Below are positions 25,873-35,573 of a DNA stretch of 64,000 bases, one piece after another. How positions within the stretch are numbered: the stretch's first letter is position 1; each line of letters opens with the position of its first letter. Source of the stretch: CAVQWT01 sp963810815 (GTDB lineage: Bacteria > Pseudomonadota > Gammaproteobacteria > Burkholderiales > Casimicrobiaceae); the NCBI GenBank assembly GCA_963810815.1, contig CAWEPB010000007.1:248001-312000 (forward strand), given 5' to 3'. Under the pieces are notes generated by a model that had not been told where the DNA came from, did not search any database, and was given only the letters and a program-made list of their open reading frames with translations. A program made the position numbers and the translations under genes.

Positions 25873-27981
25873 ATGCCCGACGACATCGATACCGCAACCC
25901 GGGAGGACGCCGCCACCGCGGCGTCCGCCGGCAACCCGCTGCTGGCACCCTGGGACGCACCGTACGGCCTCGCGCCGTTCGCCGCACTGCGGCCGCGGCA
26001 TTTCGCGCCGGCCTACGAGGTCGCCTGGCGGACGCATCGCGATGAGCTCGACGCCATCGCCGCGAACCCGGCGGCGCCCACGTTCGACAACACGCTGGCC
26101 GCGTTCGATCGCGCCGGCGAGCTGCTGACGCGCGTCAACACGCTGTTCCACAACCTCGCCGCCGCCGAGACCTCGCCCGAGCTGCAGGCAGTGGAGCGCG
26201 CGATCGCGCCGTTGCAGGCGGCGCACGAGAGTGCGACCTACATGCACCCGGCGCTGTTCGCGCGCATCGATGCGCTGCACGCCCGGCGCGACGCGCTGGG
26301 GCTCGATCCGGAGCAGGCGCGCCTGCTCGATCGGGTGCACCTCGATTTCGTCCGCGCCGGCGCCAGGCTCGCGCCGGCTGCGCAGCAGCGGTACGCGGCG
26401 ATCGTCGAGCGGCTGGCGACGCTGACCACGCAGTTCGCGCAGAACGTGCTCGCCGACGAGGCCGGCTTCCAGCTGGTCCTGCGCACCGAGGCCGATCTCG
26501 CCGGGTTGCCCGGCTGGCTGCGCGATTCGGCGCGGCAGGCGGCGATCGACCGCGGGATCGGGAATGCCTGGGTCATCACCCTGTCGATGTCGTCGGTCGA
26601 GCCGTTCCTCACCTTTTCGGAGCGACGGGACCTGCGCGAGCAGGCGGAAGCCGCCTGGTCGTCGCGGGGCGAGCATCCGGGCGCCCACGACAACCGGCCG
26701 ATCGTCGCCGAGATCCTGCGCCTGCGGCGCGAGCAGGCGCGCCTTCACGGCTATGCGAGCTACGCCGACTACGCGTTGAGCGACCGCATGGCGCGGACGC
26801 CGGCTGCGGTCGGCGACCTGCTGGCCAGGGTATGGGCGCCGGCCAAGGCGCGCGCGGCGGCCGAGGCGGAGGAACTCGCCGCGCTGGCGCGCGAACACGG
26901 CGAGACCGCGCCGATCGAGCGCTGGGACTGGCGCTACTGGGCCGAGAAGGTGCGGCAGTCGCGGTATCGCCTGACCGACGCCGAAGTGAAGCCGTATTTT
27001 TCGCTCGAAGCGATGACGGCCGCGATGTTCGACTGCGCGAATCGCCTGTTCGGCATCTCCTTCGTCGAGCAGCACGGCATCCCGACCTACCACCCGGACG
27101 TGCATGTCTACGAGGTTCGCGACCGCGACGGCGAGCCGGTCGGCGTCTTCCTTGCCGACAATTACGCCCGCACCAGCAAGCGGGGCGGCGCGTGGATGAG
27201 CGAGTACCGGCTCCAGTCGCGAAATCCCGACCGCGTGCTCCCGATCATCGCCAACCACAACAACTTCGCCAAGGCCGGGCCCGGCGAGGCGACGCTGCTC
27301 TCGCTCGACGACGCCCGTACGCTGTTCCACGAGTTCGGCCACGGGCTGCACGGCATGCTCTCCGACGTCCGCTACCGGCGCCTCTCCGGCACCAACGTGC
27401 TGTCGGATTTCGTCGAGCTGCCGTCCCAGCTGTTCGAGCACTGGCTGCTCACCCCGGAGGTACTCGCGCGCCACGCGCGTCACCACCGGACCGGTGCGCC
27501 GATGCCGGCCGATCTCATCGAGCGGATCGCGAAGGCAAATCTGTTCAACAAGGGCTTCGAGACGGTGCAGTACGTCGCGTCGGCGCTGGTCGACATGGCC
27601 GCGCACGAACTCACCGAAGTGCCGGAGGACTTCGACGCGGTGGCGTTCGAGCGGGAGCAGGTCGCGGCCCGGGGCGTGCCGCCGGGCACCCGGATGCGGC
27701 ACCGGATGACCCATTTCGGTCACCTGTTCTCGGGCGACGGCTACGCGGCCGGCTACTACGTGTACCTGTGGGCCGAGGTGCTCGACGCCGACGCCTTCGA
27801 CGCCTTCGCCGAAGCGGGCGACCCGTTCGACCCCGCCGTCGCGCAGCGGCTCCGGCGTTTCATCTACGGCGCGGGCAACACGCTGGCGCCGGACGCCGCC
27901 TATCGGTCGTTCCGCGGGCGCGATCCCGACGTCACGCCGATGCTGCGGAAGAAGGGGCTGCTCGCGACCGGGGCGGCCTGA
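25873..27981 (+). CDS. dcp: Peptidyl-dipeptidase Dcp (M3 metallopeptidase)
   Basis: A 702-residue zinc oligopeptidase of family M3. The zinc motif FHEFGHGLHGML (HExxH) lies near residue 486, with the third ligand Glu expected shortly after in DFVELPSQLFEHW. The N-terminal NPLLAPWDAPYGLAPF and NPAAPTFDNTLAAFDRAGELLTRV match Dcp more closely than OpdA. It removes C-terminal dipeptides from oligopeptides in the cytoplasm or periplasm; no signal peptide is visible. I chose ATG 25873 because an upstream in-frame start would run into ispF. Confidence 0.92.
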   Translation: MPDDIDTATREDAATAASAGNPLLAPWDAPYGLAPFAALRPRHFAPAYEVAWRTHRDELDAIAANPAAPTFDNTLAAFDRAGELLTRVNTLFHNLAAAETSPELQAVERAIAPLQAAHESATYMHPALFARIDALHARRDALGLDPEQARLLDRVHLDFVRAGARLAPAAQQRYAAIVERLATLTTQFAQNVLADEAGFQLVLRTEADLAGLPGWLRDSARQAAIDRGIGNAWVITLSMSSVEPFLTFSERRDLREQAEAAWSSRGEHPGAHDNRPIVAEILRLRREQARLHGYASYADYALSDRMARTPAAVGDLLARVWAPAKARAAAEAEELAALAREHGETAPIERWDWRYWAEKVRQSRYRLTDAEVKPYFSLEAMTAAMFDCANRLFGISFVEQHGIPTYHPDVHVYEVRDRDGEPVGVFLADNYARTSKRGGAWMSEYRLQSRNPDRVLPIIANHNNFAKAGPGEATLLSLDDARTLFHEFGHGLHGMLSDVRYRRLSGTNVLSDFVELPSQLFEHWLLTPEVLARHARHHRTGAPMPADLIERIAKANLFNKGFETVQYVASALVDMAAHELTEVPEDFDAVAFEREQVAARGVPPGTRMRHRMTHFGHLFSGDGYAAGYYVYLWAEVLDADAFDAFAEAGDPFDPAVAQRLRRFIYGAGNTLAPDAAYRSFRGRDPDVTPMLRKKGLLATGAA

Positions 27982-27997
27982 CGCCGGTCGCGAGCAG
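27958..27997 (+). terminator. Long inverted repeat spanning the dcp stop codon
   Basis: A perfect 14-bp stem, CTGCTCGCGACCGG at 27958-27971 and its complement at 27984-27997, with the dcp TGA (27979-27981) in the 12-base loop. The next gene is convergent, so it can serve both strands. There is no T-run, suggesting RNA stabilisation or a Rho-assisted end. Confidence 0.6.
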
Positions 27998-28036
27998 CCG
28001 GCGAAGGCCCATGCCGGCGCCGCGCCGGCGGCGCGA

Positions 28037-28273
28037 TCAGTAGTAGACGCCGGCGGGGCCGTAGCCTGCCATGCCGGCGTATCCCCAGCCCGAGTTGACC
28101 GTGCCGTCGAACGATCCGTTGTAGGCGCCGTACATCGGCTTGTAGCCGACGTCGTTGGTGCCGCCGTAGTCGTCGCGGTGGCTCGCGCAGCCCGCGAGCA
28201 GCGCGGCGCCGACCAGCAGCGCCAGGATGGCGCTGCGACCGCGGCGGCGGATCCGGTTCAGGTCCGATCTCAT
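28037..28273 (-). CDS. Small Gly/Tyr-rich lipoprotein
   Basis: A 78-residue lipoprotein. A basic N-terminus is followed by AILALLVGAALLAGC, with the lipobox LAGC placing the modified Cys near residue 29. The mature part is rich in Gly, Tyr and Asn (GWGYAGMAGYGPAGVYY at the end) and has no known domain. Its start overlaps the stop of the VOC gene (ATGA), so the two are co-translated. Function unknown; an outer-membrane anchored location is probable. Confidence 0.65.
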   Translation of the reverse strand: MRSDLNRIRRRGRSAILALLVGAALLAGCASHRDDYGGTNDVGYKPMYGAYNGSFDGTVNSGWGYAGMAGYGPAGVYY

Positions 28274-29217
28274 TTCGGCGTTTCCTTGGCGGGGGCTGCT
28301 GCGGACGACGCTGCAGTTGCCGCTGCGGTTGCCGCTGCGGTTGCCTTCCGGCCGTTGACGATGCCGACGACGCCGCCGAGCGGGTCGGCGATGATCGTGC
28401 CGTGCCCCCCCAGCAGGTCCGGTCGGGGCGCCACCAGCACGCGGCCGCCGGCAGCGACGACCTTCGCCGACGTCGCCGCGACGTCCTCGACCTCGACGAA
28501 GGCCAGCCAGCCCGTATCGGTCGACTCCTTCGGCATTGCCACGATGGCCGCACGCGGCCTGCCCGCCGCCGTCAGCACCAGGCGCGTGACGCCGGGCGCC
28601 ACGGTCATCGGGCTCACGTCGAAGCCGGCGAGGCCGCGATAGAACTCGCCCGCCCTCGCGGCGTCGCGCGCGAACAGGTCGACCCAGACGAAGTTGCCGG
28701 GGACGAGCGGCCCGTCGGGCGGGTCGCCGGTTTCGGAATCGAGCACGCCGAACAGCGCGCCCTCGCGGTCGCGGAAAAGCGCATGGGTGCCGCGACCCGC
28801 GAAGCGGACCGGCGGGACCAGGACCTTGCCACCCTGCGCCTCGACGAAGCGGGCGGCGCGAGCCGGATCGGCCACCGACATCAGCGCGATCCAGCGGGCG
28901 CCCCGCTGCGCGCCGCTGTCGCGCGGACGCGCGAGCAGCCCGCCGATGTTGCGCTCGCCGTTGCGGATCAGCGTGTACCGGTGCTCACCGGTTCCGACTC
29001 CCAGGAACGTCCAGCCGAACACGGCGCCGTAGAACGCCTCCGATGCCGCCGGATCGTCGGTGACGCCGTCGAACCAGATGAACTTGCCCGGAATCGACGC
29101 TTCCTGCCGCGGGTTGACCGTCACCGGCACGGCGGTGGCCGCCCGCGCGGGTTCCGTCACCAGCAGCGCCAGTGCGGCGGCGGCGACGGCGGACCGGACG
29201 AGTTTCATTGCGTGCAT
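28270..29217 (-). CDS. Exported two-domain VOC (glyoxalase-like) protein
   Basis: A 315-residue protein with a signal peptide (ending TEPARAAT) and two tandem VOC folds, approximately residues 40-160 and 168-285. The first begins IPGKFIWFDGVTDDPAASEAFY and the second VPGNFVWVDLFARDAARAGEFY, showing an internal duplication. VOC proteins include glyoxalases, dioxygenases and resistance proteins; the usual metal His/Glu ligands are not evident, and an exported copy is less common. An Ala/Thr-rich tail ends the chain. ATG 29217 is preferred because GGGG stands seven bases upstream; ATG 29208 is possible. The downstream lipoprotein overlaps by ATGA. Confidence 0.75.
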   Translation of the reverse strand: MHAMKLVRSAVAAAALALLVTEPARAATAVPVTVNPRQEASIPGKFIWFDGVTDDPAASEAFYGAVFGWTFLGVGTGEHRYTLIRNGERNIGGLLARPRDSGAQRGARWIALMSVADPARAARFVEAQGGKVLVPPVRFAGRGTHALFRDREGALFGVLDSETGDPPDGPLVPGNFVWVDLFARDAARAGEFYRGLAGFDVSPMTVAPGVTRLVLTAAGRPRAAIVAMPKESTDTGWLAFVEVEDVAATSAKVVAAGGRVLVAPRPDLLGGHGTIIADPLGGVVGIVNGRKATAAATAAATAASSAAAPAKETPK

Positions 29218-29260
29218 AAAATGGCCCCAGGCGTTGCGGATGCCGGAAGATAGCATGCGG

Positions 29261-29266
29261 TATAGT
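29261..29266 (+). promoter_or_regulatory. Candidate -10 box TATAGT
   Basis: TATAGT stands 52 bases before the DUF4136 lipoprotein ATG, in an otherwise GC-rich stretch. No convincing -35 is found at the normal distance, so it is only a candidate. Confidence 0.3.
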
Positions 29267-29318
29267 TCCGCGCGCCGGGCCGGCCCCTCGTCGCCTGCCG
29301 GCGCTCGAGGAGAAGCCG

Positions 29319-29939
29319 ATGCACCTGCTTTCGCTGCGCACACTGCGGTGGCTCGCCGCGGCCCTGCTCGTCGCCGGATGCGCGACCCCGAACCAGCCGA
29401 CCACCTGGCGCGATCCGGACTACACCGGACCCGGCTTCCGCAAGCTCTTCGTCGTCGGCCTGAGTTCGCGCGACCTCACCGACCAGCGCGGCTTCGAGAA
29501 CCTGATGGTGTCGACGCTGCAGAGTGCGGGAGTGGTCGCGGTGCCGGGGTGGCAGTTCATGCCGACGGACCGGCCGCCGGACGAGGCGACCATTCGCGCC
29601 GCGGTCGCGCGGTCGGGCGCCGATGCGGTGCTGCTCGCCCGGATCTCGGATTTCTCGAACCAATCCGCGATGGTGATCGCGCCCGGGCCGGTGGTCGGGT
29701 ACGGCCCCGGCGTGTACGGCGGTGCGGGCATGTACGGCGGCTGGTATCAGCCGTCGGTCGATGTGCAGTACCAGCGGGCCACGGTCTACACGACGCTGTT
29801 CGAGGTACGCACCGCGAAACCCGTGTGGACGTTCAACCCGCCGACGTTCGACCCGGCCACGCTGCAGCAGGACGCGCCGAGATACGCGAACCGGGTCGTC
29901 GACCTGCTGCAGTCGAACGGCCTGCTCGCGGTCCGGTAG
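29319..29939 (+). CDS. DUF4136-like lipoprotein
   Basis: A 206-residue lipoprotein. The signal LAAALLVAGC places the lipidated Cys at residue 21. The mature domain (TWRDPDYTGPGFRKLFVVGLS near 28, then a GADAVLLARISD strand-helix) resembles DUF4136-type proteins of unknown function. A Gly/Tyr/Pro insert (VVGYGPGVYGGAGMYGGWY) interrupts the domain around residue 127. GAGGAG precedes the ATG. It is convergent with the sensor kinase gene that ends at 29977. Confidence 0.7.
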   Translation: MHLLSLRTLRWLAAALLVAGCATPNQPTTWRDPDYTGPGFRKLFVVGLSSRDLTDQRGFENLMVSTLQSAGVVAVPGWQFMPTDRPPDEATIRAAVARSGADAVLLARISDFSNQSAMVIAPGPVVGYGPGVYGGAGMYGGWYQPSVDVQYQRATVYTTLFEVRTAKPVWTFNPPTFDPATLQQDAPRYANRVVDLLQSNGLLAVR

Positions 29940-29976
29940 CCCGGGCGTTCGCGGCGCCGGCCGACCGGAAGGCCGA

Positions 29977-31329
29977 TCAGCCGCCGGCCGCGGCGCCGGT
30001 CGGGCGGTTTGCCGCGGCGGCGAGCGGGAGTTCGACGCGCGCCAGTGCGCCGCCGCCGTCGCGCGCCAGCAGGTCGAAAGTCCCGCCGTGCAGCCGGGCG
30101 ATGCGCTCGACGATGGCGAGACCGAGCCCCGCGCCCGCGCCGCCCGGCGCGCTCGAGCGCGCGGCGTTGGCGCGCGTGAACGGCTGCTTCAGCCGGGCGA
30201 CGTCGGCAGGATCGATACCGGCGCCGCGATCGGCGACTTCGAGCACGAACCGGTCGCCCTCGACCCGCGAGGACACGTCGACGGGCGGCGCGCCGTACTT
30301 GAGCGCGTTGTCGACGAGGTTGGTGACCAGCCGCGTGAATGCGGTCGGCTTCAGCGGCAGCGCCGGAACGCCGCCGCCGGCGAAACGAACCTCGCTGCCC
30401 GCGCGCGCGTACCGGTCGACGACGGCGGCGACCAGCGGGTCCGGCGCGCAGGGTTCGAATGCGGTGGCGTGGTCACCGCGCGCGAAGTCGAGGAACTGGC
30501 CGATGATCCGGTCCATTTCTTCGATGTCGTCGACCATCGCCGCCTTCAGCGCCTCGTCGCGGCCGCCCATTTCGACCGCCAGCCGCATGCGGGCGAGGGG
30601 GGTGCGCAGGTCGTGCGAGACGCCGGCGAGCAGCAGCGCGCGGTCCTGCTCGGTCTGCTTCAGCTGCGCCACCATCCGGTTGAATCCGCGGTTGACGTGG
30701 GCGATCTCCGACGGCCCCTGCTCGGGCAGCGGCGGCGGCATCTCGCCGCGCCCGACGCGGCCGACGGCGGCGTCGAGCTCGCGCAAGGGCCGCGCGAGGT
30801 AGCGCGCGAAGGCGAACGCCGCGGCGACCAGCACCAGCGCCAGCGTCGCGCTCCAGATCGCCGCGCGCGACGGGATGTCCTCGGCCTGCGGGCGCGGCGG
30901 CAGCGGGAAGCCGACCCAGTAGCCGACGCCCTCGGCGTCGAGGCGCACGAACAGCAGGCGCCGCCCCGGGGCGATGCGCAGCTCGGTGGCCGGGCCCAGC
31001 GCCTCGCGCAGCCGCGTTTCCAGCTCCATCATTCCGGGCGTCGGGCCCACCGGCATGCCGACCTGCGGCCGCTCGGACTCGGGAACGATGCGCGCGCCGT
31101 ACTGACGTCCGATCCGCGCCAGCGTCTCGCGCTGCCCGGGCGCGTCGGCGCCCTCGAGGGCTGCGCGCAGCGTCTGCAGCTGGACGATCTTGGTGTCGCC
31201 GAACTGCCGCGCGAGCAGCTCCGCGCGGTCCTGGCGGAAGAACAGGATCGTCGCCGCGAGCGCGATCGCGACCACGGCCAGCAGCAGCAACGCAAGGCGC
31301 CCGAACAGCGATCGCGGCAGCAGCGTCAC
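29977..31329 (-). CDS. envZ: EnvZ-type sensor histidine kinase
   Basis: A 450-residue membrane sensor kinase. Two membrane helices (about residues 10-30 and 145-168) flank a periplasmic domain, followed by a HAMP domain. The H-box LLAGVSHDLRTPLARMRLAVEM lies near residue 233; N-box NLVDNALKYG near 333, G1 DRGAGIDP near 367 and G2 AGAGLGLAIV near 394 complete the ATPase domain. The GTG start overlaps the stop of the OmpR-type regulator (GTGA), so the pair is co-translated. In this group EnvZ controls envelope porin genes through OmpR; the actual signal is unknown. Confidence 0.87.
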   Translation of the reverse strand: MTLLPRSLFGRLALLLLAVVAIALAATILFFRQDRAELLARQFGDTKIVQLQTLRAALEGADAPGQRETLARIGRQYGARIVPESERPQVGMPVGPTPGMMELETRLREALGPATELRIAPGRRLLFVRLDAEGVGYWVGFPLPPRPQAEDIPSRAAIWSATLALVLVAAAFAFARYLARPLRELDAAVGRVGRGEMPPPLPEQGPSEIAHVNRGFNRMVAQLKQTEQDRALLLAGVSHDLRTPLARMRLAVEMGGRDEALKAAMVDDIEEMDRIIGQFLDFARGDHATAFEPCAPDPLVAAVVDRYARAGSEVRFAGGGVPALPLKPTAFTRLVTNLVDNALKYGAPPVDVSSRVEGDRFVLEVADRGAGIDPADVARLKQPFTRANAARSSAPGGAGAGLGLAIVERIARLHGGTFDLLARDGGGALARVELPLAAAANRPTGAAAGG

Positions 31330-32114
31330 GACGCGTCACCGGCCTTCGGCGTGCCACCGGCCGCAGGCGCATCGCCCGCGGCCGGCGTGTCGCCCGGCAC
31401 GAACACGTAGCCGAAGCCCCAGATCGTCTGGATGTAGCGCGGATTGGAGGGATCCGGCTCGACCAGCTTGCGCAGCCGCGACACCTGGACGTCGATCGCG
31501 CGGTCGAACACGTCATGGTCGCGGCCGCGTGCCAGCAGCATCAGCTTCTCGCGCGCGAGCGGTTGCCGCGGATGCGCGACGAACACCTTCACCAGCGCGA
31601 ATTCGCCGGTCGTCAGCTGCACCTTCTCGCCTTCGCGTTCGAGCGTGCGCGCGGCGAGATCGAGCGTCCACGGTCCGAAGTCCACGCGCCCCTCGGTCGC
31701 CGGCGCGCCGGGGGCGACGTGCTCCCCGTGGCGGCGCAGCACCGCGTGGATCCGGGCGACCAGCTCGCGCGGATTGAACGGCTTGGGCAGATAGTCGTCG
31801 GCGCCCATCTCCAGGCCGACGATGCGATCGACGTCCTCGCCCTTGGCGGTCAGCATGACGATCGGCACGTTCTCGCCGGCGCCCCGCAGCCGCCGGCAGA
31901 TCGCCAGCCCGTCCTCCCCCGGCAGCATCAGGTCGAGCACGACGATATGCGGCGGGTCGCGCTGCAGCTTCTTGTCGAGGTCGCGGCCGTCGGGAAGCGT
32001 GGCGACCTGGAAGCCCTGTTCGGTCAGGTAGCGCGAAAGGAGGTCGCGCAGCTTCACGTCGTCGTCGACGACCAGGACCTTCGGCGGGGTGCCCCTGATG
32101 TTCATGCTCGACAT
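31326..32114 (-). CDS. ompR: OmpR-type response regulator
   Basis: A 262-residue regulator with an N-terminal receiver domain (VLVVDDDVKLRDLL, phospho-acceptor Asp in VVLDLMLPGEDG, KPF near residue 113) and a C-terminal winged helix ending in DVQVSRLRKLVEPDPSNPRYIQTIWGFGYVF. A Pro/Ala/Gly tail follows. ATG 32114 and ATG 32105 (MNIRG) are both possible; neither has a clear ribosome-binding site. The gene leads the ompR-envZ operon. Confidence 0.88.
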   Translation of the reverse strand: MSSMNIRGTPPKVLVVDDDVKLRDLLSRYLTEQGFQVATLPDGRDLDKKLQRDPPHIVVLDLMLPGEDGLAICRRLRGAGENVPIVMLTAKGEDVDRIVGLEMGADDYLPKPFNPRELVARIHAVLRRHGEHVAPGAPATEGRVDFGPWTLDLAARTLEREGEKVQLTTGEFALVKVFVAHPRQPLAREKLMLLARGRDHDVFDRAIDVQVSRLRKLVEPDPSNPRYIQTIWGFGYVFVPGDTPAAGDAPAAGGTPKAGDAS

Positions 32115-32338
32115 TGAACGCCGCGCGCGCGCGTGTGGCCGGCTCCTTGTGTAACCGATTGTAACGGCAGCGCGGGTTTGGCAATGTCCCGTTGCAATGC
32201 ATCGCGTCGAAGGCGGGAACGACCCGGCAGAATCCGGTCTGACTCTACGGTGGCTGCAGCATTTGAATCGGCCGCCGCGAACCACGATCCACCGCGTACC
32301 GACTCGCCGAGCCGGCCGCATCGACCCGAGGACCCACC

Positions 32339-32899
32339 ATGCATCGATCACTGCCCTCCAGCTTCTCCGCCCGTCGCGCGGCCCTTGCCGTCGCCACGGT
32401 CCTTTCGCTCACCCTCGCCGGCGGCGCGCTCGCCGGCCCCGGCGGTCCCGGTCCCGGCGGCCCCGGCTTCGGCGGTCCCGGCGGCCACCATGGCGGATTC
32501 GGCGGCGCGCCCCTCGAGCACGTGATCGCCGAGGCGAGGACCAAGCTCAACCTCAACACGTCGCAGCAGCTGCAGTTCGACCAGGCCGTGGCCAACGCCA
32601 GGGCCGCCCGCGAGCAGGGGCGCGCCTTCGGCCAGACGGTGAGGGACTCGATGCGCGCCGAACTGGCGAAGCCCGAACCCGACCTCGCCGGCATCGCCCG
32701 CACCGCCGACGAAGCGCAGGCCAAGGGGCAGGCGCTCCGCAAGCAGGTCCGCGACGAGTTCCTGAAGCTCTACGGCACGTTCTCCGCCGAGCAGAAGGCG
32801 GTCGTCCGCGACCTGCTGAAGTCGCGGATGGATCGCGCCGAATCCTTTCGCGAGAAGATGCGCGAGCGGATGCAGCAACGGGGCGGGCAGGGCGGTTGA
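32339..32899 (+). CDS. Spy/CpxP-like periplasmic protein
   Basis: A 186-residue exported protein. A signal peptide ending LAGGALAG is followed by a Gly/Pro stretch and then a helical domain with the LTxxQ-like motif LNTSQQLQFDQAV near residue 73 and a second half, LYGTFSAEQKAVV, near 143. This is the pattern of Spy/CpxP chaperones and CnrX-like sensors that act in the periplasm during envelope stress. It lies divergent from ompR-envZ, and a related LTxxQ segment is inserted in the MacA-like protein at 37823-39415. Confidence 0.78.
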   Translation: MHRSLPSSFSARRAALAVATVLSLTLAGGALAGPGGPGPGGPGFGGPGGHHGGFGGAPLEHVIAEARTKLNLNTSQQLQFDQAVANARAAREQGRAFGQTVRDSMRAELAKPEPDLAGIARTADEAQAKGQALRKQVRDEFLKLYGTFSAEQKAVVRDLLKSRMDRAESFREKMRERMQQRGGQGG

Positions 32900-32921
32900 G
32901 CGCAACCCGCCGGCACCGGCC

Positions 32922-32946
32922 GGGACCGTGGGTTCGCCACGGTCCC
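32922..32946 (+). terminator. Hairpin after the Spy-like gene
   Basis: A perfect 10-bp stem, GGGACCGTGG at 32922-32931 and CCACGGTCCC at 32937-32946, with loop GTTCG, lies 23 bases beyond the stop codon. There is no T-run. Confidence 0.6.
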
Positions 32947-33057
32947 GCGCCGTGGCCGCGTGAGTCCGAGGGCGCGGTGCCGGGAGCCGGAAGGGCCGGC
33001 GCCGTGGCGGGCGCTGATGCTCGCCTTCGCGCTCGTCGCCGTCTGGGGCGGTCTGGT

Positions 33058-34894
33058 CTACGCCGCCGGCGCGCCGGCCTGAACGAATCCGCCGCACGAC
33101 GCCGCGGCCGGCGCGACCAGCGCGCGCCGCACCGCGAGCGCCAGCGCGTCCGCCACCAGCGGCTTCGCCAGCAGCGTCGAGTCCCGCGCGACGCACCTCG
33201 CGGCGCGCGTTCTCGGAGAGGTCCCCGGAGACGATCACCGCCGGCGTCGGGCGGCCCAGCGCCTGCCGCAATCGGCGCACCGCGTCGACGCCGGACGCAC
33301 CGTCGGCCAGCCGCAGGTCGGCGACGATCAGGTCGGCGCCGCGAGCGTCCAGCGCATCGATGGCGCCGGCCGCGTCGCTGGCGGCGATCACCGTCGCCCC
33401 CCAGGCGTCGAACAACGCGACCATCGCGTCGACGACCGCCGCGTCGTCGTCGACAACCACCACCTGCCGCCCGGCGAGTTGCGGGTCGCGGCCGCCGGCC
33501 CCGGCCCGGCGTTCCCGCGCCGGTGCGCCCGCCGCGCGCGGCCCGGCCGCCGCGCGCGGCACCCGCACCGAAAAGCGCGAGCCCCGGCCCGGCACGCTCG
33601 CCGTCTCCACCGGGTGCCGCAGCAGCGCCGCCAGCCGGCGCACGATCGCGAGCCCGAGGCCAAGGCCCCGACCCGCGCCGTGCGGCCGCGTCCCCGGCGC
33701 CGCCTGCACGAACTCCTCGAAGATGCGGTCGCGGTCGGCGGCCGCGATGCCGATCCCGGTGTCGACGACGTCGATGCGCACGGCGCCGCCCACGCGCCGC
33801 GCGCCGAGCAGCACGCCGCCGGCCCGCGTGTAGGCGATCGCGTTCGCGGCGAAGTTGCGGACGATGCGCTCGAGCAGCACCGGATCCGACTGCACGGCGA
33901 GCGAAGTCGGCGCGACGTGCAGCTCCAGCCCCGCGGTCGCTGCCTGCGGCGCGACGTCGGCGGCCACGCGGGCGAACAGCGGGGCGAGCGCCACGGCACC
34001 GAGGCGCGGCGCCAGCGCGCCCGCGTCGAGGCGCGACAGGTCGAGCAGCTGCGCGAACAGGCCCTCGAGGGCCTCGACCGACGCGCGGATGCTCTGCACC
34101 AGCGGCGCGACTTCGGTCGCCCGGGTGCGCATGGCCAGCGCCGCGGCGAACAGTCCCAGCGCGTGCAGCGGTTGCCGCAGGTCGTGGCTGGCGGCGGCCA
34201 GGAACTGGCTCTTGGCGCGGTTGGCCGTTTCCGCGGCGGCCCGCGCCGTGTCGGCGGCGTGCTTCTGCGCCTGCAGTTCGGTGATGAGATCGAGGTTCTC
34301 GTGGCGCATCGCCAGCGACGCGGTCAGCAGGCCGTTGAGCTCGCGGCCGTACGCGAGCACGAACGCCAGCACGATGCCCATCACCAGCGCGGTGAAGAGG
34401 TGCGGGCGGTCGCCCTCCAGCGCGACGCGGACGATCAGCGGAACCAGCGCCGGAACGACGAAGCCGTAGAACGACGCTTTCCAGACGGCGGTCAGATTGA
34501 GGCCGCCCATCACGACGCCGAACAGGCAGACGATCAGCAGCGCCTCGTGCGCCGGCGAGGCCGGATACATTGCGACCGCCGCCACGCCCCAGAGCGCGCC
34601 CGCGACCGCCGATCCGGCGGCCCATCGCCGGCCCCAGCGCGACGCGTCGGACAGCGGCGGCCGCGCACGCCGGTAGGCGCGGGTGAGGATGCCGCGCCAC
34701 GCCTGGTTGGCCAGGATGGCGACGAACCACGCCGCCATCCACTCGGGCGGTGCGTGTCCCCACAGCACCGTGCACAGCAGCAGCGCGCCGAACACCATCG
34801 ACGCGGTGGTGCGGTGCCACTGCCGGTAGAGCTGGTGGACCTGGTCGGCGCGGGCGCGCGCGAGGAGGGTCGCGGGCAGCGCGGCGGCGGGCAT
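33058..34894 (-). CDS. Hybrid sensor histidine kinase, frameshifted in its receiver domain
   Basis: A membrane hybrid kinase. Six or so membrane helices fill residues 30-190, then a coiled coil and H-box FLAAASHDLRQPLHAL near 237, N-box NFAANAIAYT, VDTGIGIA and GRGLGLGLAIV. A receiver domain follows (VVVDDDAAVVDAM, Asp in LIVADLRLADG, VIVSGD). Near 33180 one extra base breaks the frame exactly before the conserved Lys; the next frame continues LLAKPLVADALALAVRRAL and stops at 33058. One base removed restores the domain. The cognate LuxR regulator gene lies 19 bp upstream in the same operon. Confidence 0.8.
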
Positions 34895-34913
34895 CGGGGT
34901 TACCGCGTCCGGA

Positions 34914-35573
34914 TCAGGACGTCGCGCCGCGCCGCGCCGCCAGCGTCTCGACGCTGATGCCGCGGCGCGCGAGCTCGGCGACGGCCTGCGCACGCGTGTG
35001 CACGCGCAGTGCCTTGAGGATCGCGCTGACGTGGACCTTGACCGTCCCCTCCGACAGCTGGAGGTCGCGGCAGATGAGCTTGTTGGGCTTCCCCTGCACC
35101 AGCAGCCGCAGCACGTCGGACTGCCGGCGCGTCAGGCCGAGTTCGTCGGGCGAGATCCGGACGCCGTCCGCATCGGGGACGTCGGCGAGTTCGTCGGGGA
35201 TGTAGAGGTCGCCGTCCGCGACCGCGGCGATCGCCTCGAACAGGGCCTCGGGCCGCGCCGTCTTCGACACGAAGCCGCGCGCGCCCGCGGCGAGGACCGC
35301 GGCGACGGTGGCGCGGTCGTGGGTCGCCGACAGCACCAGCACCGGCACGCCGGGGTAGTCGAGCATCAGGTCGGCGAGGAAATCGAGGCCGCGCGTGCCG
35401 GGCAGCGCGAGGTCGAGCAGCGTCAGCGCGATGGCGGGCTCGTTGTCGAGCAGCCGGATCGCCGCCGCGGCGTCGCCGGCGGCGAGGACCTCGACGCCGT
35501 CACCCCACTGCGGCAGCAGCGCCTTCAGCGCGTCGACGACCAGCGGATGATCGTCGATGACAAGGATCTTCAC
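34914..35573 (-). CDS. LuxR/NarL-family response regulator
   Basis: A 219-residue regulator. The receiver domain shows VIDDHPLVVDALK, the phospho-acceptor in LTLLDLALPG, VLVLSATHDR and GFVSKTARPEA. The C-terminal LuxR helix-turn-helix is GLTRRQSDVLRLLVQGKPNK followed by LSEGTVKVHVSAILKALRV. I chose GTG 35573 because AGGAGGGC precedes it. It leads a two-gene operon with the hybrid kinase, its likely partner. Confidence 0.87.
   Translation of the reverse strand: MKILVIDDHPLVVDALKALLPQWGDGVEVLAAGDAAAAIRLLDNEPAIALTLLDLALPGTRGLDFLADLMLDYPGVPVLVLSATHDRATVAAVLAAGARGFVSKTARPEALFEAIAAVADGDLYIPDELADVPDADGVRISPDELGLTRRQSDVLRLLVQGKPNKLICRDLQLSEGTVKVHVSAILKALRVHTRAQAVAELARRGISVETLAARRGATS

Noticed and set aside
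29940..29976. Terminator between the DUF4136 lipoprotein and envZ
   Set aside because: GC-rich inverted segments are present but do not form an uninterrupted stem; not strong enough to annotate.
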